Source: CAWDYA01 sp963806495 (GTDB lineage: Bacteria; Acidobacteriota; Polarisedimenticolia; JACPZX01; DASXTC01). From it: DNA of 64,000 nucleotides. The translations under genes and the position numbers were made by a program. Positions 28,372 to 37,897 of this stretch are shown here, one piece after another. Within the stretch, counting starts at the first letter, position 1. Each line of letters begins with the position of its first letter. The DNA lies in contig CAWDYA010000005.1 in the NCBI GenBank assembly GCA_963806495.1, positions 1-64,000 of the forward strand, read 5' to 3'. The notes beneath the pieces were generated by a model that was not told the origin of the DNA, searched no databases, and worked only from the letters and a program-made list of their open reading frames with translations.

Positions 28372-29889
28372 TCCGATCTCGAAGATCGTGCCCCGCACCA
28401 CCGTCTGCTCCGCGACGCGATCGGTCACGGTGACCTCGAGACGGTAGCGACCCGGGGGCAGTCCCTCGAGAGGCACGCCCCAGGTTTGACCGGGGTCGGA
28501 CGCGTCCTCCACCGGGAGCGGAGCGCCCACGGGCACCCAGGCCGACTCGTCCTCGAGATAGAACTGGTAGCTCAGGTCGAGGTGCGGCCGCCCGTCGACG
28601 CCCGCCTTCGCTCCGTAGATCTCATAGAACACGATCAGGCGCGAGGGCTGGACGTAGACCCGTGTCGTGCGGGGGATGACGCGATACGATCCGAGGTCGA
28701 ACGGTGCCGGCCCGCGACGGCCGGAGCCGTTGCCTCCGAGCGGATCGAGCCGGGACGACAGCACCAGGCTGCTCACGGCGAGCCCCGACGTGGCGAACGC
28801 GGGAACCTCGATGATACTCCGCACCGAGCCCATGATCCGATCGTCGGTTTCCTGATACGCGACATCGAGCAGATAGCGGCCGGGCGGGACCTGGCAGACG
28901 GCCTGATACACGAAGATGCCTTCGGCGGCGGCTCCCCGGCGCGTCTCGGGGTCCGGCTCGAAGGTGCCGGTGAGGGGATAGGGGTGGCTCTCGTCGTCCA
29001 CCGGCGTCAGATACCCGCTCAGGATCACCCCCTCGGAACCGAACTGCGTCACACCGGCGGAGATCGAATCCTCCTGCCTCACGCCGAGCGTGACCGCAAC
29101 GGCCGTGGCGGCCCCTCCCGTAGCGACGGCCGGAAGTCAATCCGCGCCTCGACGGGAACGAGGCTGAACACGGTCGACACGTTGACGCGGGACTCGAGAC
29201 GCGGAATCACCTCGGGCACGCGCATCACGTATCCCAGGTTCCTCAGGGCATCCGGACCGGGAACCCTCCTGACGAGCATCTCGGCGAGCGGGAGCGATCC
29301 GGTGGGCCTCAGCACCGAAGCCTGCGTGGAGATCAATCCCGTGAGGGAGCGCAGCCCGGACGGCTCCTCCCTGACCTGGACATCCGCGAATCGTCTGTCC
29401 GCCGGAATCCTCAGGCAGTCCTGGAGCACCAGGCGAAGCTGGACGGGCATCGCCCCGAATCGGTACTACCCAGCGGCTGGCGCCCCAGTGGTCGCTGAGG
29501 ATGTGGTCCCTCTCGACGTTCTCCGGAGGGCCGAGCATGATGAAGACCTTGCCACGCTCGGTCTTCCAGCCGGGTTTGACGTCCTGGCCAAAATGCCCGT
29601 CGGCGATATGGACCCTCTGCCAGAACTCTCTCTCGAGCTCGTTGTCCGGCGTGTCGGGCAGCGGGTCGCGTCGCCTCCAGAAATCGGTGATGAAGCGACG
29701 CCGGCTCTCTTCCGAGCGGAGCTGCGCGTATTGGCGGTATTCCGCGTTCGTCATGATGTACCAGACGGGGCCGCGCGCCCAGCCGCGGTTCGCAACGGTC
29801 CAGTCGGGAGAACGGTGAAACGGCAGGGCAGGGATCGACGCCGCGGCGGCGACGAGTGCAGCGATGATGATCCGTCGAACGTGCGCCAT
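28321..29889 (-). CDS. Secreted GWxTD-domain protein, two one-base breaks
   Basis: About 522 aa after repair. Signal peptide MAHVRRIIIAALVAAAA, then the GWxTD domain: FITDFWRRRDPLPDTPDNE, the name motif as GWKTERGKVFIMLGPPE. The middle (VQLRLVLQDCLRIPADRRF) and C-terminal halves (LTPVDDESHPYPLTG, LPPGRYRLEVTVTDRV) are beta-rich. Two breaks: one extra base near 29467 (WVYRFGA expected) and one missing G in the gggg run near 29119. They cancel, so indel errors are likely. GWxTD proteins are common in Acidobacteria and Bacteroidota and of unknown function. Followed upstream by a TPR protein and an ECF sigma/anti-sigma pair. Confidence 0.82.
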
Positions 29890-29944
29890 GCGCCCCCCCC
29901 GGATACATGGCTGCCAACCTGTCGAGAGCCCGGCGTTCCCCCTC

Positions 29945-31090
29945 TCAGTGGACGCCGGTGCTGCGTGTCAGATCGATCTCGATGATGGCCAGGGCGGCCT
30001 TCAGGTACCTCACGGTCGCCTCGCTCAGCCCCTGCGGGCCGCTGGCGCCCGGCATCTGCCGCGCCTGGTCCAGCGACAGCTCGCGCACGCTGGACCCGTC
30101 ATCGACGAAGATCTTGATGTTCTGCGCGTTGAAGCCGCCCTGGCGCTTCAACACGACGATTCTAGTCGTTTCAGGCCCGTTCCGGTAGTAGTGGACCTCG
30201 CCGTCGACGACTTTCACGATGGCCGACATGCTGTGGCCACCCGCGGAAGGAAGCATCTCGACGGAGCCGGGATCGCCCTCCCTCATCAGACTCTTCTCGG
30301 TCCGGATGAGCTTCTCCCGGATATCGGTAACGGTCGCCTCGTCGAAGCGCCCGCTGCGGTTCGCGCCGGGTGATGCCTTCGCCAACGCGATCGCCTCGGA
30401 CAACGTGAGGTACTCCACCTCGTCGCCCTGTCTGACCATCACCGCCACGTTGCCGTCGGTCAGACCCCCGTCGGGATCCTCCAGGGTGACCTTCACGCGC
30501 TCACCGCCGAAGAACCGGTCGAGCACCATGTCGGCCGCCTCCCGCGGAGCCTTGCCGTTGTTCAGGCGGGGCAGCAGCTCGGGGGCCCTTCCAGGCTTGG
30601 AGACCAGCATCGAGTCGATCGCCATGAGCTGCACCTTCGAGCTGGTGTCCTGCGTGCTCTGCTCGATGAATGACTCGTACTCGGCAAGCCGCGCGGGCGG
30701 GACCCTCGGAGTCGAGCGTGTCGATGAAGCCCCGGCCCCGGGACTCTCCGCAGCCTTGAGCACCGCCTCGGCGCATCGCACCATCAGGACGCGGCCGTCG
30801 TCGCCCCAGGGACTCTCGGGGTAGGCGGCGGTCATCGTCTTGAGGACCTCATAGGCGCGCTCCGGCTCATCCATCTCGTACAGGGTCATGCCGAGCCAGT
30901 AATGCGCATCGTCGGCATACGTGCTCGCGGGAAACCGTTTCGTGAAGTCCTCGAAGATCCTGCGGGCGTCCTGCCATCGCTCCTCGAACACCGCGGTCCT
31001 GCCGCGGTCGTAAAGATCCTGATCGGCCGCCGCGTGTGCGGCGCCGAGAACCATCATCTGGAGAATCACGGCGATCAGGAACCTTCGCAT
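29945..31090 (-). CDS. Periplasmic TPR protein (YbgF-like N-terminus)
   Basis: 381 aa. Signal peptide MRRFLIAVILQMMVLGAAHA, then TPR repeats: RWQDARRIFEDFTKRFPAS, ADDAHYWLGMTLYEM, AYEVLKTMTAAYPESPWGDD, the signature of outer-membrane assembly and YbgF-type proteins. The C-terminal half (~150-380) has a region where sensor-like beta strands (VVDGEVHYYRNGPE, ETTRIVVLKRQGG) follow. It sits 34 bp after the anti-sigma gene and before the GWxTD gene, so the four genes probably form one envelope-stress type operon. Exact role unknown. Confidence 0.75.
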   Translation of the reverse strand: MRRFLIAVILQMMVLGAAHAAADQDLYDRGRTAVFEERWQDARRIFEDFTKRFPASTYADDAHYWLGMTLYEMDEPERAYEVLKTMTAAYPESPWGDDGRVLMVRCAEAVLKAAESPGAGASSTRSTPRVPPARLAEYESFIEQSTQDTSSKVQLMAIDSMLVSKPGRAPELLPRLNNGKAPREAADMVLDRFFGGERVKVTLEDPDGGLTDGNVAVMVRQGDEVEYLTLSEAIALAKASPGANRSGRFDEATVTDIREKLIRTEKSLMREGDPGSVEMLPSAGGHSMSAIVKVVDGEVHYYRNGPETTRIVVLKRQGGFNAQNIKIFVDDGSSVRELSLDQARQMPGASGPQGLSEATVRYLKAALAIIEIDLTRSTGVH

Positions 31091-31123
31091 CCTCTCCTCA
31101 AACTCCCGGGCAGTCCGGGTGCA

Positions 31124-31966
31124 TCAGACCCGGCGTCGCCCCTGCGGAACGTGCGGCGCGCCCGCGCTCATGATCTCGAGCCTGTCGAGAAGTCCGCTCG
31201 CATCGAGGTCCGCCCGTATCCTGTTGATCGTCGCCATGTCCTTCGGCCCCGACAGGCGGGAGATCTCCAGCAGGATCCGGCCGAGCTCGGTGACCAGGTC
31301 CTCGAGGCGACGGTCCGCCACCTCGCCCGCTACGCGCCGTGCGACCCTGCTCTCCTGGGCGAGGTTGCGTGATGCCTGGCGGAGCGCGGGCGAATCGAGC
31401 GCCTCCTCCGTATTGGCGAACTCGAGCAGGACGAGCTTGCTCCTGTCCAGGTAGTCGTTCGTCCGGCGGGAGAACACCTGGAGCGCCGACTGGCTCTCCA
31501 TGCGGCCGACGTGAGGCGGTGGCAGCGCCTCCACCGGGCGCAGCGCCCCGGGAAGCACTCCCGCCAGCTGCGGCTCCAGTGTGTCCCAGCGGCGTCCCGC
31601 GATGAACGCCAGGGCCGCCACGGCGACGATCGCCGCGGCGCGGAGCAGAAACCGTGCGGCGGGAGGAAGCCCGCGTCGAGCGTTCCCTTCGGACAGCCTG
31701 ATCCGCCTCTCCAGCGCGGCCCAGCTTCCGGGATCCTCCACCGTAGCCTCACGGAACAGCCCCGCGGCATCCACCGCCCCGAGCGTGGCGCGGAACGACT
31801 CGAGCTCCTCGCGGCATCGGCCGCAGGTGCCGAGGTGTACCCGGATCTCGGAATGCCGGGCGGGCGGGAGGTCCTCATAGAGGTACAGCAGCAGATCCTG
31901 CTGGAGCGAGTCGCAGGGTGGTCCGGCTCCGGCGTCGGATGCGGAAGGGCCCGACGGTTCAACCAT
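31124..31966 (-). CDS. Anti-sigma factor with zinc-finger domain
   Basis: 280 aa. N-terminal zinc-binding anti-sigma motif H-x3-C-x2-C (HLGTCGRC, H44, C48, C51), one transmembrane segment (~106-124, LLRAAAIVAVAALAFIAG) and a ~150-residue extracytoplasmic part rich in charged helices. It overlaps the sigma factor gene by 8 bp, the usual arrangement for an inner-membrane protein that holds its ECF sigma inactive until a signal arrives. RseP, which cleaves such proteins, is encoded 5 kb away. Confidence 0.87.
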   Translation of the reverse strand: MVEPSGPSASDAGAGPPCDSLQQDLLLYLYEDLPPARHSEIRVHLGTCGRCREELESFRATLGAVDAAGLFREATVEDPGSWAALERRIRLSEGNARRGLPPAARFLLRAAAIVAVAALAFIAGRRWDTLEPQLAGVLPGALRPVEALPPPHVGRMESQSALQVFSRRTNDYLDRSKLVLLEFANTEEALDSPALRQASRNLAQESRVARRVAGEVADRRLEDLVTELGRILLEISRLSGPKDMATINRIRADLDASGLLDRLEIMSAGAPHVPQGRRRV

Positions 31967-32555
31967 TCTCGTACCTCCGATCGGGCGCGACAGGATGAGT
32001 CCCTTTGCGGGACAGACCTTCGCGCAGAGTCACGACGGCGCGGTGCAGAAAGGACTTCACCGTGCCCTCGCTGATCTCCATCATCTGGCTGATCTCGCGG
32101 ATCTTGAGCTCTTCGAAGTGTTTCAGGACGAAAGCCATACGCTCTCTCGGGGGAAGTTTCTCGACAAGCTCGGCGATCCGCTCTCTCAACTCGCGGGCCC
32201 TCAACGCCTCCTCCGGCCCTATCGGGCTGCTTGGCGGCATCCGGTAACGCAGGACATCCAGCTTGTCCGACTCCAGGCTCTCCGACGATCGCCGGTCACG
32301 CCTCAGGTTCAGGCAGATGTTGATCGCTATCCGGGTCAGCCAGGTCGTGAACGACGAGTCACCTCTGAACCGCCTGACCGACTTGTATGCCCGCAGGAAC
32401 GTCTCCTGCAGGACATCCTTGGCGTCATCCGTGCTGTCGGTGTAGAGCAGGCAGACTCTGTAGATCCTGGTACGATGTTGCTCGAAAAGATCCCGAACCG
32501 CGTCGATGTCCCCGGCACGAATTCTCTCGAGAATCTCCCGCTCGTCAGCCGGCAT
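31959..32555 (-). CDS. RNA polymerase ECF sigma factor (RpoE-like)
   Basis: 198 aa. Region 2 is clear (DLFEQHRTRIYRVCLLY, DAKDVLQETFLRAYKSV, GDSSFTTWLTRIAINICLN) and region 4 with its helix-turn-helix (LPPRERMAFVLKHFEEL, IREISQMMEISEGTVKSFLHRA). Directs transcription of an unknown regulon under control of the anti-sigma factor encoded just downstream. A promoter of the TTGACC type lies ~50 bp upstream; I did not see a typical GAACTT autoregulatory ECF motif. Confidence 0.93.
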   Translation of the reverse strand: MPADEREILERIRAGDIDAVRDLFEQHRTRIYRVCLLYTDSTDDAKDVLQETFLRAYKSVRRFRGDSSFTTWLTRIAINICLNLRRDRRSSESLESDKLDVLRYRMPPSSPIGPEEALRARELRERIAELVEKLPPRERMAFVLKHFEELKIREISQMMEISEGTVKSFLHRAVVTLREGLSRKGTHPVAPDRRYENG

Positions 32556-32606
32556 GGTTACTAACTTAGACCCCCCCGGGGACCCTGCGGTTTACAGCCC
32601 CGCCGA

Positions 32607-32636
32607 ATGGTACCGGAGCCTCCGGCCGGGGGTCAA
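32607..32636 (-). promoter_or_regulatory. Promoter of the sigma/anti-sigma operon
   Basis: On the minus strand TTGACC (32636-32631), 18-bp spacer, TACCAT (32612-32607). Leader of about 45 nt before the ATG at 32555. Confidence 0.5.
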
Positions 32637-32712
32637 GACTCCAACTCCTTGAAATTCAGTGCCTTGTCTCCGATGGGGTCCCGGCACGCGTTCGGGTAGA
32701 CTAGGAAGCGGC

Positions 32713-33480
32713 ATGCCGAACCTCAAGTTCACCATCGAATACGACGGAACCGCCTATCACGGCTGGCAGATCCAGCCGACGGTTCCCACCATTCAGGGGA
32801 CCCTGGAGGGGTGCCTGGCCACCATCCTGCGCCGGGGCGTTGCCCTCAAGGGAGCGGCACGAACCGACGCCGGGGTTCATGCCCTCGGACAGGTGGCGTC
32901 ATTCGCCGCCCCCGACGCCGATCCACGACGTCTGACGCGCTCGCTCAACGCGCTGCTGCCGGACGACATCGTCGTGCGCAGCGTGGAGACGGCTCCGCCG
33001 GAGTTCCACGCCAGGCACTCGGCGATCGGCCGGATTTACAGGTACCGGATCGTCGTCGGGGAGGAGCCCTCCCCCTTCATCAGGCCGTTCGTCGCTCCGA
33101 GCCGGACGGCGCTCGACCACGAGGCGATGGGCCGGGCGGCAGCGCTTCTCCTGGGGCGGCGTGACTTCTCGTCGTTCCGGGCAGCGGGCGACGTTTCCGA
33201 GTCGCCCGTCAAGGAGATCCGCCGGTCGATCGTGGCGCGGGAGGGCGAGCGGGGGGAGATCATCACCTACACCATCGAGGCCAGCTCCTTTCTGCAGTAC
33301 ATGGTCCGGAACATCGCCGGCACCCTCATCGAAGTCGGCCGGGGGAGGATCCGGCCGGAGGAAATGACGCGGATCCTGGAGACCCGGGATCGGCGCGCGG
33401 CGGGGCCGACCGCGCCGGCGGCCGGTCTCTGCCTCGTCCGCGTGCTGTACGCGGATGTTGCGCGGGAATCGGACGGGTGA
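32713..33480 (+). CDS. truA: tRNA pseudouridine(38-40) synthase TruA
   Basis: 255 aa. Catalytic Asp in GAARTDAGVHALGQ (D52), substrate-binding FHARHSAIGRIYRYRI, DFSSFRAAGD and the C-terminal SFLQYMVRNIAGTLIEVGRG are all typical. Modifies U38-40 of the anticodon arm. ATG at 32713 chosen; an upstream in-frame start would add an Arg-rich, unrelated stretch. A TAGACT hexamer 11 bp before the ATG may be its -10, giving a very short leader. Confidence 0.95.
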   Translation: MPNLKFTIEYDGTAYHGWQIQPTVPTIQGTLEGCLATILRRGVALKGAARTDAGVHALGQVASFAAPDADPRRLTRSLNALLPDDIVVRSVETAPPEFHARHSAIGRIYRYRIVVGEEPSPFIRPFVAPSRTALDHEAMGRAAALLLGRRDFSSFRAAGDVSESPVKEIRRSIVAREGERGEIITYTIEASSFLQYMVRNIAGTLIEVGRGRIRPEEMTRILETRDRRAAGPTAPAAGLCLVRVLYADVARESDG

Positions 33481-33546
33481 TAGGATTTCCGCTTCAGAAT
33501 TAACGGCTTAGCCTCTCCGCCGCGCAGCGCCAACCCCAGGAGCACG

Positions 33547-34403
<857 letters not shown>

Positions 34404-34407
<4 letters not shown>

Positions 34408-35213
34408 GGCGGATCCTGACGGCGTTCGTCGGGCTTCCCATCCTCTTCGTCGTCATCAAGTATCTGCCGCCCCGCTGGTTCATGGGGATGGTTGCGATCT
34501 CGGTGGTGGTCGGCTCGTACGAGCTGTACGCGCTCGCCGAGAGACGCGGGTTGAGGCCGCACAAGCTGCTCGGTTCGGCGCTCGGCGTCGCGGTCGCCTA
34601 CACCTTCTTCGATCCGCGGCTCGAGGCTCTCGATGTCCTGTGCCTGGCGGCGATCCTGGTGCCGGTGGCATCCCTGGTGCGGGCGGGCTGGCGGGGGGCG
34701 CGGCCGGAGCACGAGATCGGCTCGATGGCCGTGACCCTCCATGCCGTGTTGTTCGTGGGGCTGCTGATGGGATACAGTCTCGCGCTGCTCGACGACGGCG
34801 GCGAGATGGGGCGCGATCTGACGGTCCTGCTGTTCTGGGTCGTGTGGCTCTCGGATGCCGGAGCCTACACGATCGGATCGCTGGCGGGCCGGCATCCCCT
34901 GATGCCCTCGGTGAGCCCGCGAAAGACCGTCGAGGGCGCGCTGGGAGCGATCGCGGTGGGTGTCGGCTCGGCGCTGGTGGCGAGGGCCTGGTTCTTCCAC
35001 CGGCTGCGCCTGTCCGACGCGCTCGTGCTCGGCGTGGTGCTGGCGTCGATCGGGATGGTGGGCGACCTGGCGGAGTCGCTGATGAAGCGCAGCGCCGGGA
35101 TAAAGGACAGCGGCCGGCTGTTTCCGGGCCACGGTGGCATGCTGGACCGGACCGACAGCCTGCTCTTCGCCGCGCCGGTGCTGTTCTATTACCATAAGTA
35201 CTTCATGATGTGA
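34404..35213 (+). CDS. cdsA: Phosphatidate cytidylyltransferase
   Basis: 269 aa integral membrane enzyme making CDP-diacylglycerol for phospholipid synthesis. About seven to eight hydrophobic segments; the C-terminal signature MKRSAGIKDSGRLFPGHGG followed by LDRTDSLL is complete. GTG start overlaps the uppS stop. Co-transcribed with uppS and dxr. Confidence 0.95.
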
Positions 35214-35218
35214 GGACC

Positions 35219-36454
35219 ATGACGAAGCGTATCGCCATCCTCGGCTCGACCGGCTCCATCGGACGGAGTGCGCTCGACCTCGTGGAGAAGCTCAACGCGA
35301 TGGCCGCCGGGGACGGCGCTGCGCCCCGGTTCGAGATCGTGGGCCTGGCCGCGAACAACAGCGATGAAGCGCTCGCGGAACAGATCCGCCGGATGAGGCC
35401 GCAGCTTGCCTCGATCGGCTCGGAAGCGGCAGCCGCACGCATCCGCTCGGCGATCGGCGACGCGCCGACGCGCATCGTGATCGGCACTGAGGGAGCCGTC
35501 GAGGTGGCGACGCACCCGGATGCCGACCTGGTGCTGGCCGGGATCGTCGGCGCGGCGGGCCTGAGACCGACCTACGCCGCAGTGGAGGCGGGCAAGGTGG
35601 TCGCCCTGGCCAACAAGGAGGCCCTGGTGCTCGCGGGCGATCTCATGATCGGCGCCGCCCGCGCGAGCGGTGCCACACTCCTGCCCGTCGACAGCGAGCA
35701 CAACGCCCTTCACCAGTGCCTCAGAGGCGAGTCGACGCGCGAGGTGCGCCGACTGGTGCTGACGGCCTCGGGAGGTCCCTTCCTCGGTGGCTCGCCGGCG
35801 GATCTGTCGAATGTGACGCCCGAGCAGGCTCTCGCTCATCCGACCTGGGTGATGGGGCCGAAGATCTCGATCGATTCGGCCACGCTCATGAACAAGGCCC
35901 TGGAGGTGATCGAGGCGCGCTGGCTCTTCGACCTGCCTCCGGAGAAGATCTCGGTCATTGTCCATCCGCAGTCGATCATTCACTCGATGGTGGAGTTCAT
36001 CGACGGGTCCCTGATCTGCCAGCTCGGGGCCACCGACATGCGGCACCCGATCCAGTACGCCCTGACGTGGCCGGCGCGATGCCCGACGCCGCTGAGTCCG
36101 GTAGATCTGGCTTCATTGAAGGCCATGACCTTTGTGGAGCCGGACAGGAATCGGTTCCCGTGTCTTGATTTCGGGTGGCGCGCGCTGAGGTCTGGCGGTA
36201 CCATGCCGGCTGCTCTCAACGCTGCGAACGAGGTGGCCGTGCAGGCCTTTCTGGATCGCAAGATCCGATTCACCGGGATACCCGCCATCATACGAACCGT
36301 GATCGATGCGCACCGGCCGGCCGAGGCGTCCTCCATCGATGTGATCCTCGAGGCGGATTCGCGCGCACGCGAGGCGGCCGCCGCGGCTGTGCCCGGCACA
36401 GGCGCCGCCGGCCACAGCGGACGCTCGACGAGACGATTCGGAGGAACTGCCTGA
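35219..36454 (+). CDS. dxr: 1-deoxy-D-xylulose-5-phosphate reductoisomerase
   Basis: 411 aa. NADPH motif ILGSTGSIGRSALD at the N-terminus; metal/substrate segments LPVDSEHNALHQCL, LTASGGPFLGG and GPKISIDSATLMNKALE. Second step of the MEP pathway, supplying isoprenoids for UppS and quinones. ATG at 35219 preferred over a GTG at 35210 that overlaps the cdsA stop. The stop overlaps the ATG of rseP. Confidence 0.96.
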   Translation: MTKRIAILGSTGSIGRSALDLVEKLNAMAAGDGAAPRFEIVGLAANNSDEALAEQIRRMRPQLASIGSEAAAARIRSAIGDAPTRIVIGTEGAVEVATHPDADLVLAGIVGAAGLRPTYAAVEAGKVVALANKEALVLAGDLMIGAARASGATLLPVDSEHNALHQCLRGESTREVRRLVLTASGGPFLGGSPADLSNVTPEQALAHPTWVMGPKISIDSATLMNKALEVIEARWLFDLPPEKISVIVHPQSIIHSMVEFIDGSLICQLGATDMRHPIQYALTWPARCPTPLSPVDLASLKAMTFVEPDRNRFPCLDFGWRALRSGGTMPAALNAANEVAVQAFLDRKIRFTGIPAIIRTVIDAHRPAEASSIDVILEADSRAREAAAAAVPGTGAAGHSGRSTRRFGGTA

Positions 36455-37782
36455 TGCCCGATCCGTTGACCTTGCTCGCCTTCGCCTTCATCCTCGGGAC
36501 TCTGATCTTCATCCACGAGTCCGGTCACTACTTCGTCGCGAAGGCGCTCGGGATCAAGGTCGAGGTCTTCTCCCTCGGCTTTGGGCCGAAGCTACTGCGA
36601 TACGAGAGGGGGGGCACGGAGTACTGCATCTCGGCGATCCCGCTCGGCGGGTACGTCAAGATGCTCGGCGAGAACCCGGACGAGTCGCTGCGCGGCACAC
36701 GCGAGGAGTTCCTGTCGCGCTCCAAGTTCGAGCGCTTCCTGGTGCTGGTGATGGGTGCTTCGCTCAATATCGTCCTCGCGGTGGCCCTGATGGCCGGCAT
36801 TTACACGTACGGCGTGCCCGAGCCCAGGTTCCTGACCGAGCCCGCGGTGATCGGCGCGGTGGATCCCAATGGAGCCGCCGCGGAAGCCGGACTGCAGACC
36901 CGGGACGAGATCGTGGCGATCGACGGCGAAAAGGTCCCGACCTGGCAGGACATGCAGCTCAAGGTAGCGCTGAACCCCGGCGCGACGCTTCGGTTCGAGA
37001 TCGTTCGCGACGGCCGCACGATGACTGTGCCCGTAAAGATCCACGAGACCGAGCGGGAGAGGATCGGGAGGATCGGCATCGATCCGTACAGCCGTCTGTT
37101 CGTGGGAACGGTCGAAAAGGGCAGCGCCGCGGAGCGCGCGGGGCTGCAGCCGGGCGATGTGCTCCTCCGCGTCGACGGTCACGAGCTGCTCGGAAGGGCC
37201 GACTACGAAACGTTCCTCAAGATCATCGCGGGCAGCGCGGGCAAGCCGATCGAGTTCGTCGTCAGCAGGGACGACAAGCCCGTCGCTCTCACCGTGACTC
37301 CCGCCGAAGTCCAGGCGGAGAACGGCACGAAGGGATATGTGGGTGTGAGCATCAGCGAGCCGCTCGGCCTGCGGCAGTACGGACTGTTCGAGGCGATCGC
37401 GCAGAGCGTCCGTACCAATCTGCAGCAGGCGGATCTCCTCTTCCTCACGCTCAAGAAGCTCGTCTTCGGACAGCTTTCCACGCGGACCCTCTCCGGGCCG
37501 ATCGACATCTATCGCCTCACGGGGGAGTCGCTCCTCGGCGGCTGGGTCTACTACCTCAAGTTCATGGCGCTGGTCAGCCTGCAACTCGGGATAATCAATC
37601 TGCTGCCGATCCCGATTCTGGATGGCGGCCACATCTTCATTCTCCTGGTTGAAGGGGTTATCCGGCGCGACCTGTCGATGAAGATCAAGGAAAGGGTGAT
37701 GCAATTCGGGTTCATCCTGCTTCTCTTGATCATGGGACTGGTCATCTCGCAGGACGTGTACAAGAACTTCTTCATTCAATAG
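36454..37782 (+). CDS. rseP: Site-2 intramembrane metalloprotease RseP
   Basis: 442 aa. Zinc motif HESGH (21-25) in the first membrane segment, second metal-site segment LPIPILDGGH near the C-terminus, and two PDZ domains between (GAVDPNGAAAEAGLQTRDEI and GTVEKGSAAERAGLQPGDVL). Cleaves anti-sigma factors within the membrane; the anti-sigma factor encoded at 31-32 kb is a plausible substrate. Start ATG 36454 follows ggaggaactg. Ends the uppS cluster. Confidence 0.95.
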   Translation: MPDPLTLLAFAFILGTLIFIHESGHYFVAKALGIKVEVFSLGFGPKLLRYERGGTEYCISAIPLGGYVKMLGENPDESLRGTREEFLSRSKFERFLVLVMGASLNIVLAVALMAGIYTYGVPEPRFLTEPAVIGAVDPNGAAAEAGLQTRDEIVAIDGEKVPTWQDMQLKVALNPGATLRFEIVRDGRTMTVPVKIHETERERIGRIGIDPYSRLFVGTVEKGSAAERAGLQPGDVLLRVDGHELLGRADYETFLKIIAGSAGKPIEFVVSRDDKPVALTVTPAEVQAENGTKGYVGVSISEPLGLRQYGLFEAIAQSVRTNLQQADLLFLTLKKLVFGQLSTRTLSGPIDIYRLTGESLLGGWVYYLKFMALVSLQLGIINLLPIPILDGGHIFILLVEGVIRRDLSMKIKERVMQFGFILLLLIMGLVISQDVYKNFFIQ

Positions 37783-37825
37783 AAAATCCGCCCCAACCTT
37801 CATATGCATAACAATCGCCTGTCTA

Positions 37826-37854
37826 TTGTCGTCAGGCCCGGAATCGTGTATCTT
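37826..37854 (+). promoter_or_regulatory. Promoter of the S8 protease gene
   Basis: TTGTCG (37826-37831), exactly 17 bp, TATCTT (37849-37854), in the AT-richer gap after rseP, 44 bp before the GTG. Confidence 0.45.
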
Positions 37855-37897
37855 TGCCTCCGTCGGCCGTCAGTCATCCTCCCGGAGGCCACCCACC

